Part shown: one piece after another, positions 37,001 through 46,439 of the stretch
Position numbering within the stretch: position 1 is the first letter of the stretch
How the letters are laid out: each line of letters begins with the position of its first letter
NCBI GenBank assembly: GCA_032716605.1
Contig: CM064512.1
Coordinates: 24,181,810 to 24,245,809 of the forward strand
Length of the DNA: 64,000 bases
Source of the DNA: Paralithodes platypus
Taxonomy: Eukaryota > Arthropoda > Malacostraca > Decapoda > Lithodidae
Direction of reading: 5' to 3'
Notes under the pieces: generated by a model
The model's database searches: none
Seen by the model: only the letters and a program-made list of their open reading frames with translations
Told to the model about the DNA's origin: nothing
Position numbers and translations under genes: made by a program

Positions 37001-38591
37001 GAAGTCTGCAAAAGCCGATGGAGAAAGAAAAGTGGAGGAATTTGTAAATGAAAGAGTCTATTCCAAAACAAAGTCCCTCAATGCTCGAATACCACGTAGT
37101 AAAAGAGGCAATTTTGCAACTCAAGAAATCGAGAAGACAGCAAGTGAAAACCTGAAACAGACAACTGAAGAAATGGAGAGTAAGGCATTTACCTTGGTCA
37201 TCAAACTTGTTGTGGCAAGTGACGGCTTAAAGATGGAAGACTTAATGCAGCATCGAGTAACAGATGAGTGCCTTTCAATTTTCAATGCAAATGCTACTAT
37301 GCGCAAAACGCAGAAGAGTAAGCTACAGGAAAAACTGACAATGACATCCATACCGTACCCTGATATTTACACATCAATAGTAGACATGGGACTAATCTGG
37401 CGTCTAACAACGCCTACTACTGAAGACAGAGAAAAAGCAGATGGAACCAAGTTAACGTGGGGAGACTATGGTGAGAAACTTGTGAACTTTGTCCTGAATA
37501 GACATTCGAATGCAGAATGTGTTATCTTGGTTAATGACTCGTACGAGCAAGACTTCTCCATCAAAGCTAGGGAACGACAACACCGTCAAAAAAATCAGTC
37601 CATTTGCAATGTGTTTATGAAGTCAGAGGACAAATTTCCTTCTAATAGAGACTTTCATGCTCTTCTTGGTAAGCCAGAGAATAAAGTTCGCCTTCAAGCA
37701 TTTATCAAGGTTGCTTTCAAAAGAAAGGCATCTACAACCACTATTCAGCTCATACACTGTGTTGTTGGCAAACCAGCAAGGAATCTCACCACAGATGAAG
37801 TTTTGCAGAATCTCACATACGCCCATGCAGAAGCAGACACAGCTCTGTTCACTCTTTATGGTAAGCTGCGGTCAGAAGGGTATACAGAAGCAGTTGTCAT
37901 AGACACTGAAGATACTGATAACTACGTTCAGGCAGCCTATGTGGCTCGGCAAATATCAGGACTCTTGTGCTTGAAACGCAAATCTCAGCTGATAAATGCT
38001 CGGTGTTTGTGTAGTGAGGCAATGGCGGAGTCTTTGATCCCACTTTATGTTCTTACCGGATGCGACCATAACTCCGGCTTTTATGGAATAGGCAAAAAAA
38101 CTATTGTTGACCGTGTAGAAAAATCATCAGAAGCTCGCAACCTCCTTAAAAGTTGTGGGACAATCATCCCAGTCACACAGGAAATCATCAATGACTTACA
38201 GAAATTTGTTATCCGGTACATCTACTCTGACACCTAACACAAGACCCTAGCAGAGGTGAGAGCAGCAAAGTGGTCAGTACTCAAGAAAAAGAAGATCATC
38301 AGACTGGTACCTGATTCTGACAGTCTCGGACCACACTTAGAGCGCACCAATTACCTCACATATCTGCAGAAGAATTTCCAGCTTCAGAATCATCCATCAC
38401 CAATTGGCCATGGATGGCACCTTGTAAATGGCTTATGCCTCCCAGTACGCTATACCCAACCTGCACTTCCATCATTCCTGGATCTTCTAAAAACTCCAAG
38501 TCATCCACAAATGGAGAGCAGCGATGATGACAGCGGAAGTGATTCTGACAGTTGTGCATCATATTTGTCCTGCAGTGATAGTGCATCTTAA
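34017..38591 (+). pseudogene. DDE transposase-XPG/FEN nuclease (Academ-like), near-intact
   Basis: One reading frame of 1,525 codons with no frameshift and only five internal stops (34,896 TGA, about 35,016 TGA, 36,399 TAA, 36,822 TGA, 38,235 TAA). Domains by residue: a Cys-rich N-terminus with CILCQHPC (18-25) and HSKCY, then a second Cys module with LCVWC and YHRECW; a helical stretch; a probable DDE core with IVDNDDF (Asp469), VGDHPVYAL (Asp645) with GPFHIQM, and WIESTMNKG (Glu887). It ends with a PIN/XPG-like nuclease: IVDMG near 1123, HAEADTALF, VIDTEDTD, and TGCDHNSGFYGIGKKT (about 1347-1363), where GIGKKT is the helix-hairpin-helix of FEN-type nucleases. An acidic Ser-rich tail closes it. 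The first ATG was chosen because the Cys module follows at once. Same architecture as 5520-10,140, but clearly diverged. The Academ name is from remembered architecture. Confidence 0.8.
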
Positions 38592-38616
38592 TGCAGTAGG
38601 TCTCATGTTTTATTAA

Positions 38617-39052
38617 TTTAGGATACCAAAGTTTCTCAGTGAATTTAACAACATCATATTTGTCTTAGATGTTGAGGTTAATGGGACTCTAAATCATGAA
38701 TTATGCCATCCCATTGATTTTCTTAATTATTTTCATATTTACTTAATTATTTGGTAATTATTTATTAATTATTTTTTAATTTTGCCATGCCATTGATCTT
38801 CTGACACCAAAATTAGTGGGAATAGACACCAATATTGTCATTTTTGGCCATTCACTTCAAGAAATAGAACTTTATAATTTTTTTAAGATGACGGCGGCGG
38901 CCATTTTGAAAAACGTCTAAAATAACAACTTTCCCGTCATTTTGGTGAGGTGTATGGGGGCTTATTTTTTTTAGTATCAGTTGCCCTTGTTAAATTCACT
39001 GAGAAACTTTGGTATCCTAAACACGGTCACGGAAGCTCTGAAAATGACTCTA
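38617..39052. repeat. Right terminal inverted unit of the Academ-like transposon
   Basis: Reverse complement of 33,450-33,893. It starts 26 bases after the stop codon of the transposase and again is bounded by inverted copies of the TTTAGGATACC motif. It contains GGCGGCCATTTT (38,893-38,907). Confidence 0.9.
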
Positions 39053-39053
39053 C

Positions 39054-39126
39054 TACCAGTGAAGTGATTGACCAATAGGATAGCGTGAACAGACCTGTTG
39101 AATTCCTTGTTTTATTTCCAGCCCCA
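39054..39126 (+). repeat. Inverted copy of the SINE-like head
   Basis: Matches 33,108-33,174 in reverse complement (GTGATTGACCAATAGGATAG... to TTTATTTCCAGCCCCA) but lacks the SINE body after it. It may be part of the transposon's true ends or a second, truncated SINE. Confidence 0.65.
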
Positions 39127-39740
39127 GACCGACACCCAAAAAGGGATTATGATCAAGACAATTGACCTGGAACTGGAGCTAGTGTGTGCCCCTCGAAGGC
39201 TGACTGTGTAATGGCGCCGATTAAACTTCAACTATCGTTCAGTAAAAGAAAATGACACGTCATCCCAGCAGGATCTCCTTCACATCCGTCAAGCATATTT
39301 TAATTACTTTGTTATCAATATTTAGTGATGGATTTTTTAGTTTTTTTATGACCCTAATATTCACATTAATTCTATATGACTTTTCAGAACGATATATTAA
39401 GAAATTTTACCTCTATATGCTAGTTAATACAACCTAGCATTCTGACAGATATGAAGGAGCATTACGTTCTCTGTTACTCCAATCAACACATTTTAGGACT
39501 AACTTTAGAAAAGTGACTAGGACACTACAATCCTACCGGGATTCGTACCAAATATGACGGATTATTATAGGGTTTGTTTGTTCGGACTGACTTTCCCTTG
39601 AGTTCAAAACTACGTACCTTGAGTTGACGTTTTGTACAACCTGTATACATTGCATTTCAGGAATTCCATTGATATTTGTAGACTACAGAGGCCAGCAGTT
39701 CCTTAAGAATTATATGTTTTACTTGAATCTAACTATCTAC
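39127..39740. other. Stretch without a gene
   Basis: AT-rich. Holds only the SINE B-box scrap (CCTACCGGGATTCG, about 39,532-39,547). Confidence 0.45.
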
Positions 39741-39978
39741 TGTCGGAGGCCTTACTCCCCTAAATAAGGGTGGCCATACCCAAAATGCCCCCAAACAGGC
39801 CTATCCCCTTTAAGAGGGACAACCCATGCCAGTTTACTGAAGGACTTACAAGGTTGATCACTCATTATAGGGTCCGTCAGACTCCGAGGCCTTCCATGTA
39901 TCTTGATAGCCCTAGTTTTATACAATGGTGGGTGGCTAGTCCATCCACTAACCTGCTCCACCCTTAGATAAGCAGTAC

Positions 39979-40110
39979 GGGTTTGTATAAAGTTTACTCC
40001 CCTAGACAGGTTGCCGACCAAGGCCGACGAGTCCCATCCACTCGGATTTGTATAAGGTTGTTTCTCCTAGATGGGTTGCCGTCCAAGGTTAACAAGTCCC
40101 ATCCACCCGG
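39979..40110. repeat. Two-unit tandem repeat of about 65 bases
   Basis: Two diverged units containing TTTGTATAA, CTCCTAGA, GGTTGCCG and AGTCCCATCCAC. The same phrase CACTTAC-like context precedes it from 39,740. It probably belongs to a retroelement end, but I cannot name it. Confidence 0.55.
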
Positions 40111-40137
40111 GACTTGAAGAAAGTATTAATACTGCAG

Positions 40138-40228
40138 GTACTTCTACCACCGCTATGTTGATGAAACATTTCTTGCATTAAGGGACAAGGATTACATCCC
40201 AAACTTCCTAGCCTACCTTAACTCAAAG
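40138..40228 (+). pseudogene. Penelope-like RT scrap
   Basis: About 30 codons reading FYHRYVDETFLALRDKDYIPNFLAYLNSK. The RYVDD-T-F pattern followed by a helix ending FLxYLN is typical of the RT catalytic box of Penelope-like elements; the second Asp is Glu here, so it would be inactive. It is cut off at 40,230 by the TTAA element that follows. Confidence 0.7.
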
Positions 40229-40233
40229 CTTAA

Positions 40234-40713
40234 CCCTTATTTAGCGGCGAGCAACATAAGTCGAGTTAAATAAAGCTGGACTATGTGGCGGCGCTCGACA
40301 TAACTCGAGTGGCAATTTCAGCACGTAATGTGGCTGAGAGAGAGAGACAAGTGGTGGCAGGAGACTAGCGAGCGTATGACTGCTCCAGACCACCGCGGCG
40401 AACCTACTGACACAAATCTCAGCTCCCTCCTCCCTCTCTCACTCGCTACATACTCAATTATGTACTGAAAGTACCGAATTACCTGCTTTTTGCACTCGCG
40501 TTGCACGGTTATTGCAAGAAAACTATCCATCATACAAGGATCGTTATGGTGTCATTTGAAAGCTCTGTTTATGCCCTTTCAGGGATAGGTACTTGTTTTA
40601 CGTTCTGGGTCTTATTTAGGCATGAAAATGATCACGTAAACAGCCCTATTTTGGCTAAAAACACCCCGCTGTGCGGTACACATAAATAAACCGCATAGGC
40701 CGCTCGTAAGGTG
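40234..40713. mobile_element. TTAA-flanked MITE
   Basis: 480 bases between TTAA at 40,230-40,233 and 40,714-40,717, with left end CCCTTATTTAGCGG. Its interior, read in reverse complement, matches the core of the elements at 6409-6888 and 41,941-42,828 (the part with AAGACCCAGAGCATAA). No coding capacity. Confidence 0.8.
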
Positions 40714-40974
40714 TTAATATATAACAACAAAACCTATATATTCAGGAACCGGCTCTATAGATAGGTGTCCAGGGCCGTCAGGCTCGACGGTCTCTGTCTG
40801 AACACATTTACTGAAAACTTTGATCCTGGCTGATACTCGGATATCATAACCTCTCTTGCTTACTGTCACTTGGTACACATGTTTGTCCACCCACCGTCAT
40901 GTCGCTCACGTCTTCCCCCTTCTTCCTCATGTTTAACTCCATTACTGTTTAAGATTTTAAGACACCCGCCCCAT

Positions 40975-41315
40975 TAGTTTGGTGAATTTTAGATTTTTCG
41001 TGGCATTTACTAGGGGTTTCAGAGGCCGTGTGGCATCATTTTTCGGGAATAACTTATAAAAAACAGTTGGATCAGTATGATATTTTGCCACAGCCTGTTT
41101 CACACTGTCCCCTAATTTTCGTTAATATTGTGCATTACCAAAAGTGGAGAAATAAGCCACTTGTCCCTGTGTCATGACGTTAAAGTCACACCTGAATGAC
41201 AAGGAAATTGACAATGCTACCGTGGCTTACTTGTAAAACCATCAAACCATTATTGCCTCTCCATCAAATACAGTCGTTATCAGCCACCACCCAACCCTAC
41301 TATCGTTGTTACATT
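40975..41315. repeat. Left arm of a long inverted repeat
   Basis: About 320 bases that match 43,490-43,800 in reverse complement, with roughly 85-90% identity by eye (shared blocks include TTGGATCAGTATGATATTTT and AGCCACTTGTCCCTGTGTCA). The arms enclose the LINE at 41,318-43,405. No transposase lies between them. Confidence 0.85.
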
Positions 41316-41317
41316 CA

Positions 41318-43405
41318 TGTTATCTATCTATCTATCTATTGCCTGACGCCATGATCCCCGAAGGGGTGGCCACGAACGAACCGCCCACATGCACCTCTGT
41401 CCCCAGTCAGTCCACACCTTCCTCCCAACCAGCACCGCCTTCATCCATATACTTCCTCACTCCATCCTTCCACCTCTCTTTCGGTCTACCTCTCCCTCTC
41501 TGTCCTTCCACCTCGCTCTCGTACACGTTCTTAGTCATTCTCTCGCTTCCCATACGTTCCATATGGCCGAACCATCTCAAGGTGTTCCTTTCACACTTTC
41601 CAGCATATCAACCTCTACACAACACCTACTTCTTACTTCCTCAATCGTCTGTCTATCTCTTCATGCAACTCCGCACGCACTTCTCAAGTAACTAATTTCC
41701 ACCCCTCTTACTCTTGGTCTGAGTCTCTTCTCAAACGTCCATGCTTCGCTTCAGTAAGTCAGCGTCGGGATTACCACACTGTCATGCAAGAACTTCTTCA
41801 CTTCGATACTGACCACCCTATTTCTTGTTACTGCTTTCAGCATTCCTACAACCCTCTTCCCCTGTTGTACCCTATCCCGCACTTCTTCATCCATAGTCGC
41901 ATCTTTACTCAACACACTGCCCAGATACTTAACACCTTAACCCTTGTCTAGCGGAGGGTTTTGGGCTTATTTGGGCATATTCAGGCCCTCCTGTATGATA
42001 AATCAAGTATCTGCATGAAAAAAAATTATTTAGCAAAAAACTAGGTGCTAAAACCTTCAAAATGAGACCAGAACGATCTATGTAGCACTCGTGGTTCTCA
42101 TACAGTGATACCAGTAACATGGGAGTTTAGTGTATAGCGGCATATTTTTCCCAGCTATGCTCACTACTGGCTACACTGCCGGCCTTCGAGAACACAGGGA
42201 ACATGAGTTAATGGGCGGCGGAAAGCCCTGGGAGTCAGCTGTCTGGCCCGCTGCGCTCCAGGCCATTTACACTCAATTTTAACCCTTTAAAAGCCTTAAT
42301 AATGCTCCTAACTTGCTGCAAATTGGAACCGGACTTAAGTCCGACCCCGATCTTTAAGGGTTAAGAGCGGGTGGTGGAGTATATTTCACTGTGACGCCCA
42401 GCGGGGTTTTTTTACGGGGTGGTTTCCGTGCTCTTTTTAATGCATAAACAAGACCCAGAGCATAATACAAGTATGTATCCCTGAAAGGGCGTAAATTGAG
42501 CTTTCCAATGACACCCGAACCATCCTTCTACGATCACTGGTTGTCTTGCAACGATTGTGCAACCGAAGGGCAAAATCGCTAAAATACTGTAATTTCTTTA
42601 TATAATTCCGTATGTAGCGAGGGAGTGAGGGTGGATGTAAGTGGAGTACATCTCAGTCGGTCCACGGCGGCCGTGGCGAGCGGTCATGAGGTAACCCAGG
42701 CTCTTCCCGTCGCTCGTCTCTCTCTTAGAGCCAATATTGCGCCAAAATTGCATACAACTTAAGTCGGGCCCCGCCACATAGTCCAAATTTTTCGATACGG
42801 ACTTAAGTCGGGGCCCGATAGACAAGGGTTAAAAGATCTGACGATCTCCATAGCCTGACCGTTCAACTTTACCTCACACTCTGTGACTTCACCCCTTTCG
42901 AAGACCATAACCTTGCTCTTCCCCGCATTTGCCTTCAAATTCCGTTTTTCGCACACTGTTCCAAACACATTTACCAGACCCTGCAACTCCCATTCATTAT
43001 CGCTCATCAGGACTATATCATCCGCAAATGGCAGTATAGGCAGCTTCCACTCATTTCCCTCCCTTTTCAGCGATACACCAACATCCACTGTTTTTCCTAG
43101 AATGTCTTTCATGACTCCATCCATATATACAGTAAACAACCACGGGACATCACAAACCCCTGTTTCAACCCAACATTCAGGTCAAAGAACTCGCTCTGTT
43201 CATTCTCCACATGTACTGCCGCCTATGCACCCTCATACAATGCATGCTCTTCACTGCTTTCAGCAACTTGCCATCTACCCCGTATATTCTAAGTACTTTC
43301 CACATACCTTCTCTATCCACTCTGTCATAGGCCCTCTCCAAGTACATAAAGGCAACATATACCTTTTGTTGATCCTCCAAATATTTCTCCACAACACAAT
43401 ATTAT
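41318..43405 (-). pseudogene. LINE reverse transcriptase, third copy
   Basis: A third, diverged member of the minus-strand LINE family at 3.5-5.5 kb, again with a (GATA)n tail (TATC repeats at 41,321-41,338). RT pieces: LERAYDRVD and MWKVLRIYGVDGKLLKA (43,177-43,392), PFADDIVLMSDNEWELQGLVN with the catalytic FADD box and KSKVMVFERGEVTECEVKLNGQ (42,840-43,139). The C-terminal part is on the other side of the inserted TTAA element (41,318-41,930). The 5' part is missing (truncated at 43,405). Confidence 0.87.
41941..42828. mobile_element. TTAA-flanked non-autonomous element in the LINE
   Basis: 888 bases with inverted ends CCCTTGTCTA and TAGACAAGGG next to TTAA at 41,937-41,940 and 42,829-42,832. 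It splits the third LINE copy; LINE sequence matches copy A on both sides. The left side has a second TTAA at 41,929-41,932 (TTAACACCTTAA), so the exact left end could be eight bases further out. Longest member of the family that includes 6409-6888. Confidence 0.85.
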
Positions 43406-43406
43406 T

Positions 43407-43492
43407 CAGGTTATATGTCACTATAAAATAAAAATATACTAGAATAACACATAATTTTGTTATATTTGTATTTTAAAGTGACATATAACCTG
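43407..43492. repeat. 86-base palindrome
   Basis: Arms of about 33 bases begin CAGGTTATATGTCACT and end AGTGACATATAACCTG. It sits at the inner end of the right arm of the 41-43.8 kb inverted repeat and may be a minimal foldback element. Confidence 0.8.
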
Positions 43493-43805
43493 AAAGTAAC
43501 GACAATAGTAGGGTTGGGTGGTGGCTGATAATGACCGCGCCCTTCACATTATGAATCAAGATCGAATTGGTTGCACAGGTACGCCACGGTAGCCTTGTCC
43601 GTTATCTATCATTCAGGTGTGACCTTAACCTCATGACACAGGGACAAGTGGCTTAATTCTACACTTTTGGTAATGCACAATATTAACGAAAATTAGGGGA
43701 CGGTGTGAAACAAGCTGTGGCAAAATATCATACTGATCCAACTGTTTGTTAAGAAGTTATTCCCGAAAAACGATGCCTCACGGCCTCTGAAACTCATAGT
43801 AGGTG
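43490..43805. repeat. Right arm of the long inverted repeat
   Basis: Reverse complement of 40,975-41,315; see that entry. Confidence 0.85.
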
Positions 43806-43808
43806 TCT

Positions 43809-43814
<6 letters not shown>

Positions 43815-43862
<48 letters not shown>

Positions 43863-43876
43863 GATATATATATATA

Positions 43877-43930
<54 letters not shown>
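43815..43930. repeat. (TA)n microsatellite
   Basis: About 115 bases of TA with one short interruption (ACCGATA, CTGTATA). It directly abuts the outer end of the Penelope-like palindrome. Confidence 0.95.
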
Positions 43931-43933
<3 letters not shown>

Positions 43934-45108
43934 CTTTCAGGCAGGTGAGATTAAAATAATAGGCACAGTTTGCATTATTGAGTTTTTTAGTGATACTCTC
44001 AATTTTTCGTATAGTTTTTCTGGTATTTTCAGGAAGTTGGTAAAGGAGGTTTGCAAATGGTTCTGACGTTTCAATGGGCGCAGCCATCATTATCAAGGAG
44101 AAGTGAAGTTAGAAGGTGATAAGTCGAGTTTATATAGGCGATACAAGATCAAGAGAGGGATTATTGTGTGCTAGCTGCATGCTGGTTGGCTAACCTAAGA
44201 CTAGCTCTGGTAGGCTGACCGGACGCAGGAGTGGGCGGGGCCTCTGCGTCGTTCGTCTGCGTGTGTGGAGGGGGCATTCCTGGGGGCATCATGGGGGGCC
44301 TCGCTGTGGAAGGGCGTGCCGAGGGTAGGATCTGGCTGTATTTCGCTTGTGTGTTTAAAGTAGGTTGGTATGTTTGTATATATATAGCTTCAAGAATGAA
44401 TAGGCGGCGTGAGTCTATTTATTTATCAAGAATAGAGGTGTGTTTATCTAAGTCGGGTCTGGTGAGTTCCTGATGGTGTGGGGATGTGTGGTAGTGGTCC
44501 TTGATAGCTCCGGCTTGAAGGTGGAAGGTAAGGCGACGTGACAGACGAGTCCTTGTCAAACCGACATAAGTGTGAGGTCCACAGTCCTCACTGTTACAGG
44601 TGTGTCGGTATATGACTTGGTCCTCTTGTGACAGTTTCTTAGCGGTAGCCGGGCTGTTGCGAATGACTAGTTGTGATGTTTTCCTCGATTTGTAGTATAT
44701 GGTGAGTTTTAAGGTGTTGGTCAGGGTTCGTAGTTTTAACATTGTTGCTGATAATGTCTCTCATTATGTTTTCGTCTGTCTTGTGATCTGAGGACATGTG
44801 GTTTTTATAGTAAATTTTTATGTATTCAGTGTTTGTATTAGTAGGCATGTCATTTTTGTACCATGTTTCAAGGTGTTTGTTGATGGAGTGGGCGATGTCC
44901 GAGTTACTGTACCCATTGTTTACAAGCACCTGGGTGAGCCTCTCGAGTTCCTTGTGAGTGTCTCGCCAGGAGGTGCAGAGTGTGATAGGGCTCTCCTGAC
45001 GTAGACGGCGATGGTGGATCGTAAATATCGCTGGGGGCATTCACTTTCGCCGTTGAGACATAATCCGTTGTTGGTGGACTTGGTGTAGACAGTGGTGGTA
45101 AAGCCTGA
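43930..45108 (-). pseudogene. Penelope-like element, RT C-terminus and GIY-YIG endonuclease
   Basis: Minus-strand 3' part of a Penelope-like retroelement. The frame 45,040-44,639 gives the connecting region (ELERLTQVLVNNGYSNSDI, NKHLETWYK, YIKIYYKNHMSSDHKTDE). The next (44,742-44,419) gives KLTIYYKSRKTSQLVI and a GIY-YIG nuclease with YRHTC...C, HTYVGLTRTRLSRRL and a following His. These motifs and their order are diagnostic of Penelope elements. The RT core upstream is absent and a frameshift lies near 44,700. The sequence between 43,930 and 44,760 also exists as an inverted copy at 45,109-45,942. Confidence 0.88.
44061..44100 (-). ncRNA. Hammerhead-ribozyme-like motif (left arm)
   Basis: On the minus strand the sequence CTTGATAATGATGGC, a short GGC/GCC stem, then ATTGAAACGTC resembles the hammerhead core found in Penelope-like terminal repeats (a CUGAUGA-like strand, stem II, GAAA, and UC before cleavage). 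The first strand has departures from consensus, so activity is uncertain. Confidence 0.4.
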
Positions 45109-45942
45109 GAGACATTATCAGCAACAACGTTAAAACTACGAACCCTGACCAACACCTTAAACTCACCATATACTACAAATCGAGGAAAACATCACAACTA
45201 GTCATTCGCAACAGCCCGGCTACCGCTAAGAAACCGTCACAAGAGGACCATGTCATATACCGACACACCTGTAACAGTGAGGACTGTGGACCTCACACTT
45301 ATGTCGGTTTGACAAGGACTCGTCTGTCACTTCACCTTACCTTCCACCTTCAAGCCGGAGCTATCAAGGACCACTACCACACATGCCCACACCATCAGGA
45401 ACTCACCAGACCCGACTTAGATAAACACACCTCTATTCTTGATAAATAAATAGACTCACGCCACCTATTCATTCTTGAAGCTATATATTTACAAACATAC
45501 CAACCTACTTTAAACACACAAGCGGAATACAGCCAGATCCTACCCTCGGCATGCCCTTCCACAGCGAGGCCCCCCATGATGCCCCCAGGAATGCCCCCTC
45601 CACATACGCAGACGAACGACGCAGAGGCCCCGCCCACTCCTGCGTCCGGCCAGCCTACCAGAGCTAGTCTTAGGTTAGCCAACCAGCGTGCAGCTAGCAC
45701 ACAGTAATCCCTCTCTTGATCTTGTATTGCCTATATAAACTCGACTTATCACCTTCTAACTTCACTTCTCCTTGATAATGATGGCTGCGCCCATTGAAAC
45801 GTCGGAACCATTTGCAAACCTCCTTTACCAATTTCCTGAAAATACCAGAAAAACTATACGAAAAATTGAGAGTATCAATAAAAAACTCAATAATGCAAAC
45901 TGTGCCTATTATTTTAATCTCACCTGCCTGAAAGAAAATATC
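45109..45942 (+). pseudogene. Inverted second copy of the Penelope-like 3' end
   Basis: Plus-strand copy of 43,930-44,760 (about 830 bases). It contains frameshifted YYKSRKTSQLVI and GIY-YIG sequence, and ends in the hammerhead-like motif at 45,768-45,810. Known Penelope elements often carry terminal repeats in inverted orientation, which fits this arrangement. Confidence 0.85.
45768..45810 (+). ncRNA. Hammerhead-ribozyme-like motif (right arm)
   Basis: Inverted partner of 44,061-44,100, with CCTTGATAATGATGGC and CATTGAAACGTCGG. Confidence 0.4.
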
Positions 45943-45955
45943 CTCCCTGGCTACA

Positions 45956-45957
<2 letters not shown>

Positions 45958-46024
<67 letters not shown>

Positions 46025-46055
46025 TAGATAGATAGATAGACAGATAGATATTTAT
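45958..46055. repeat. (TA)n followed by (GATA)n
   Basis: About 58 bases of TA from 45,958, then GATA units to about 46,050. It abuts the right end of the Penelope-like palindrome, mirroring 43,815-43,930. Confidence 0.95.
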
Positions 46056-46079
46056 TTATGCATAAATTGATAATTCTTC

Positions 46080-46355
46080 TTTAGTTGTCTCCCTATAATT
46101 CCACCAAGCTTAAATAAATTCACCCTAGACCCCACTTTGAGATAAATATGAGCATTAATCGGTAGAATATGACCTGACAGGTCAGTTCCTCATAAAGTGC
46201 AAACTCACTGTCGCTAGGAAAATATGTTCACCTAAATGGCACGAAAGGTCGTAATATCGACCAAATTAATGTCGAGGCGAATGCAATAAAATCTTAAACA
46301 TTTAATTGGCTAAACATAAAGGAGAAAGGGGTACAGGAACCCCCCCCCCTTTAGT
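46080..46355. repeat. Diverged relative of the 317-base MITE
   Basis: Follows the interior of 1168-1484 in order (ACCAAGCTTAAA, ATCGGTAGAA, GTTCCTC, GGCACGAAAGGTC, GGCTAAACAT, GAGAAAGGGGT) at roughly 60-70% similarity by eye. The TTAA ends are lost; a C run at 46,342-46,352 marks the right side. Confidence 0.7.
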
Positions 46356-46439
46356 GTTCCACTGCAGGACTGTTCTTAATAACAACACCACAGTATCTGC
46401 TGATGTACGTACTAATAACAAAATAATTACGGATACTGG

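Noticed and set aside
43794..44096. Frames rich in Ile and Tyr over (TA)n
   Set aside because: Microsatellite translations; the same holds at 50.2-50.5 kb and 60.5-60.7 kb.
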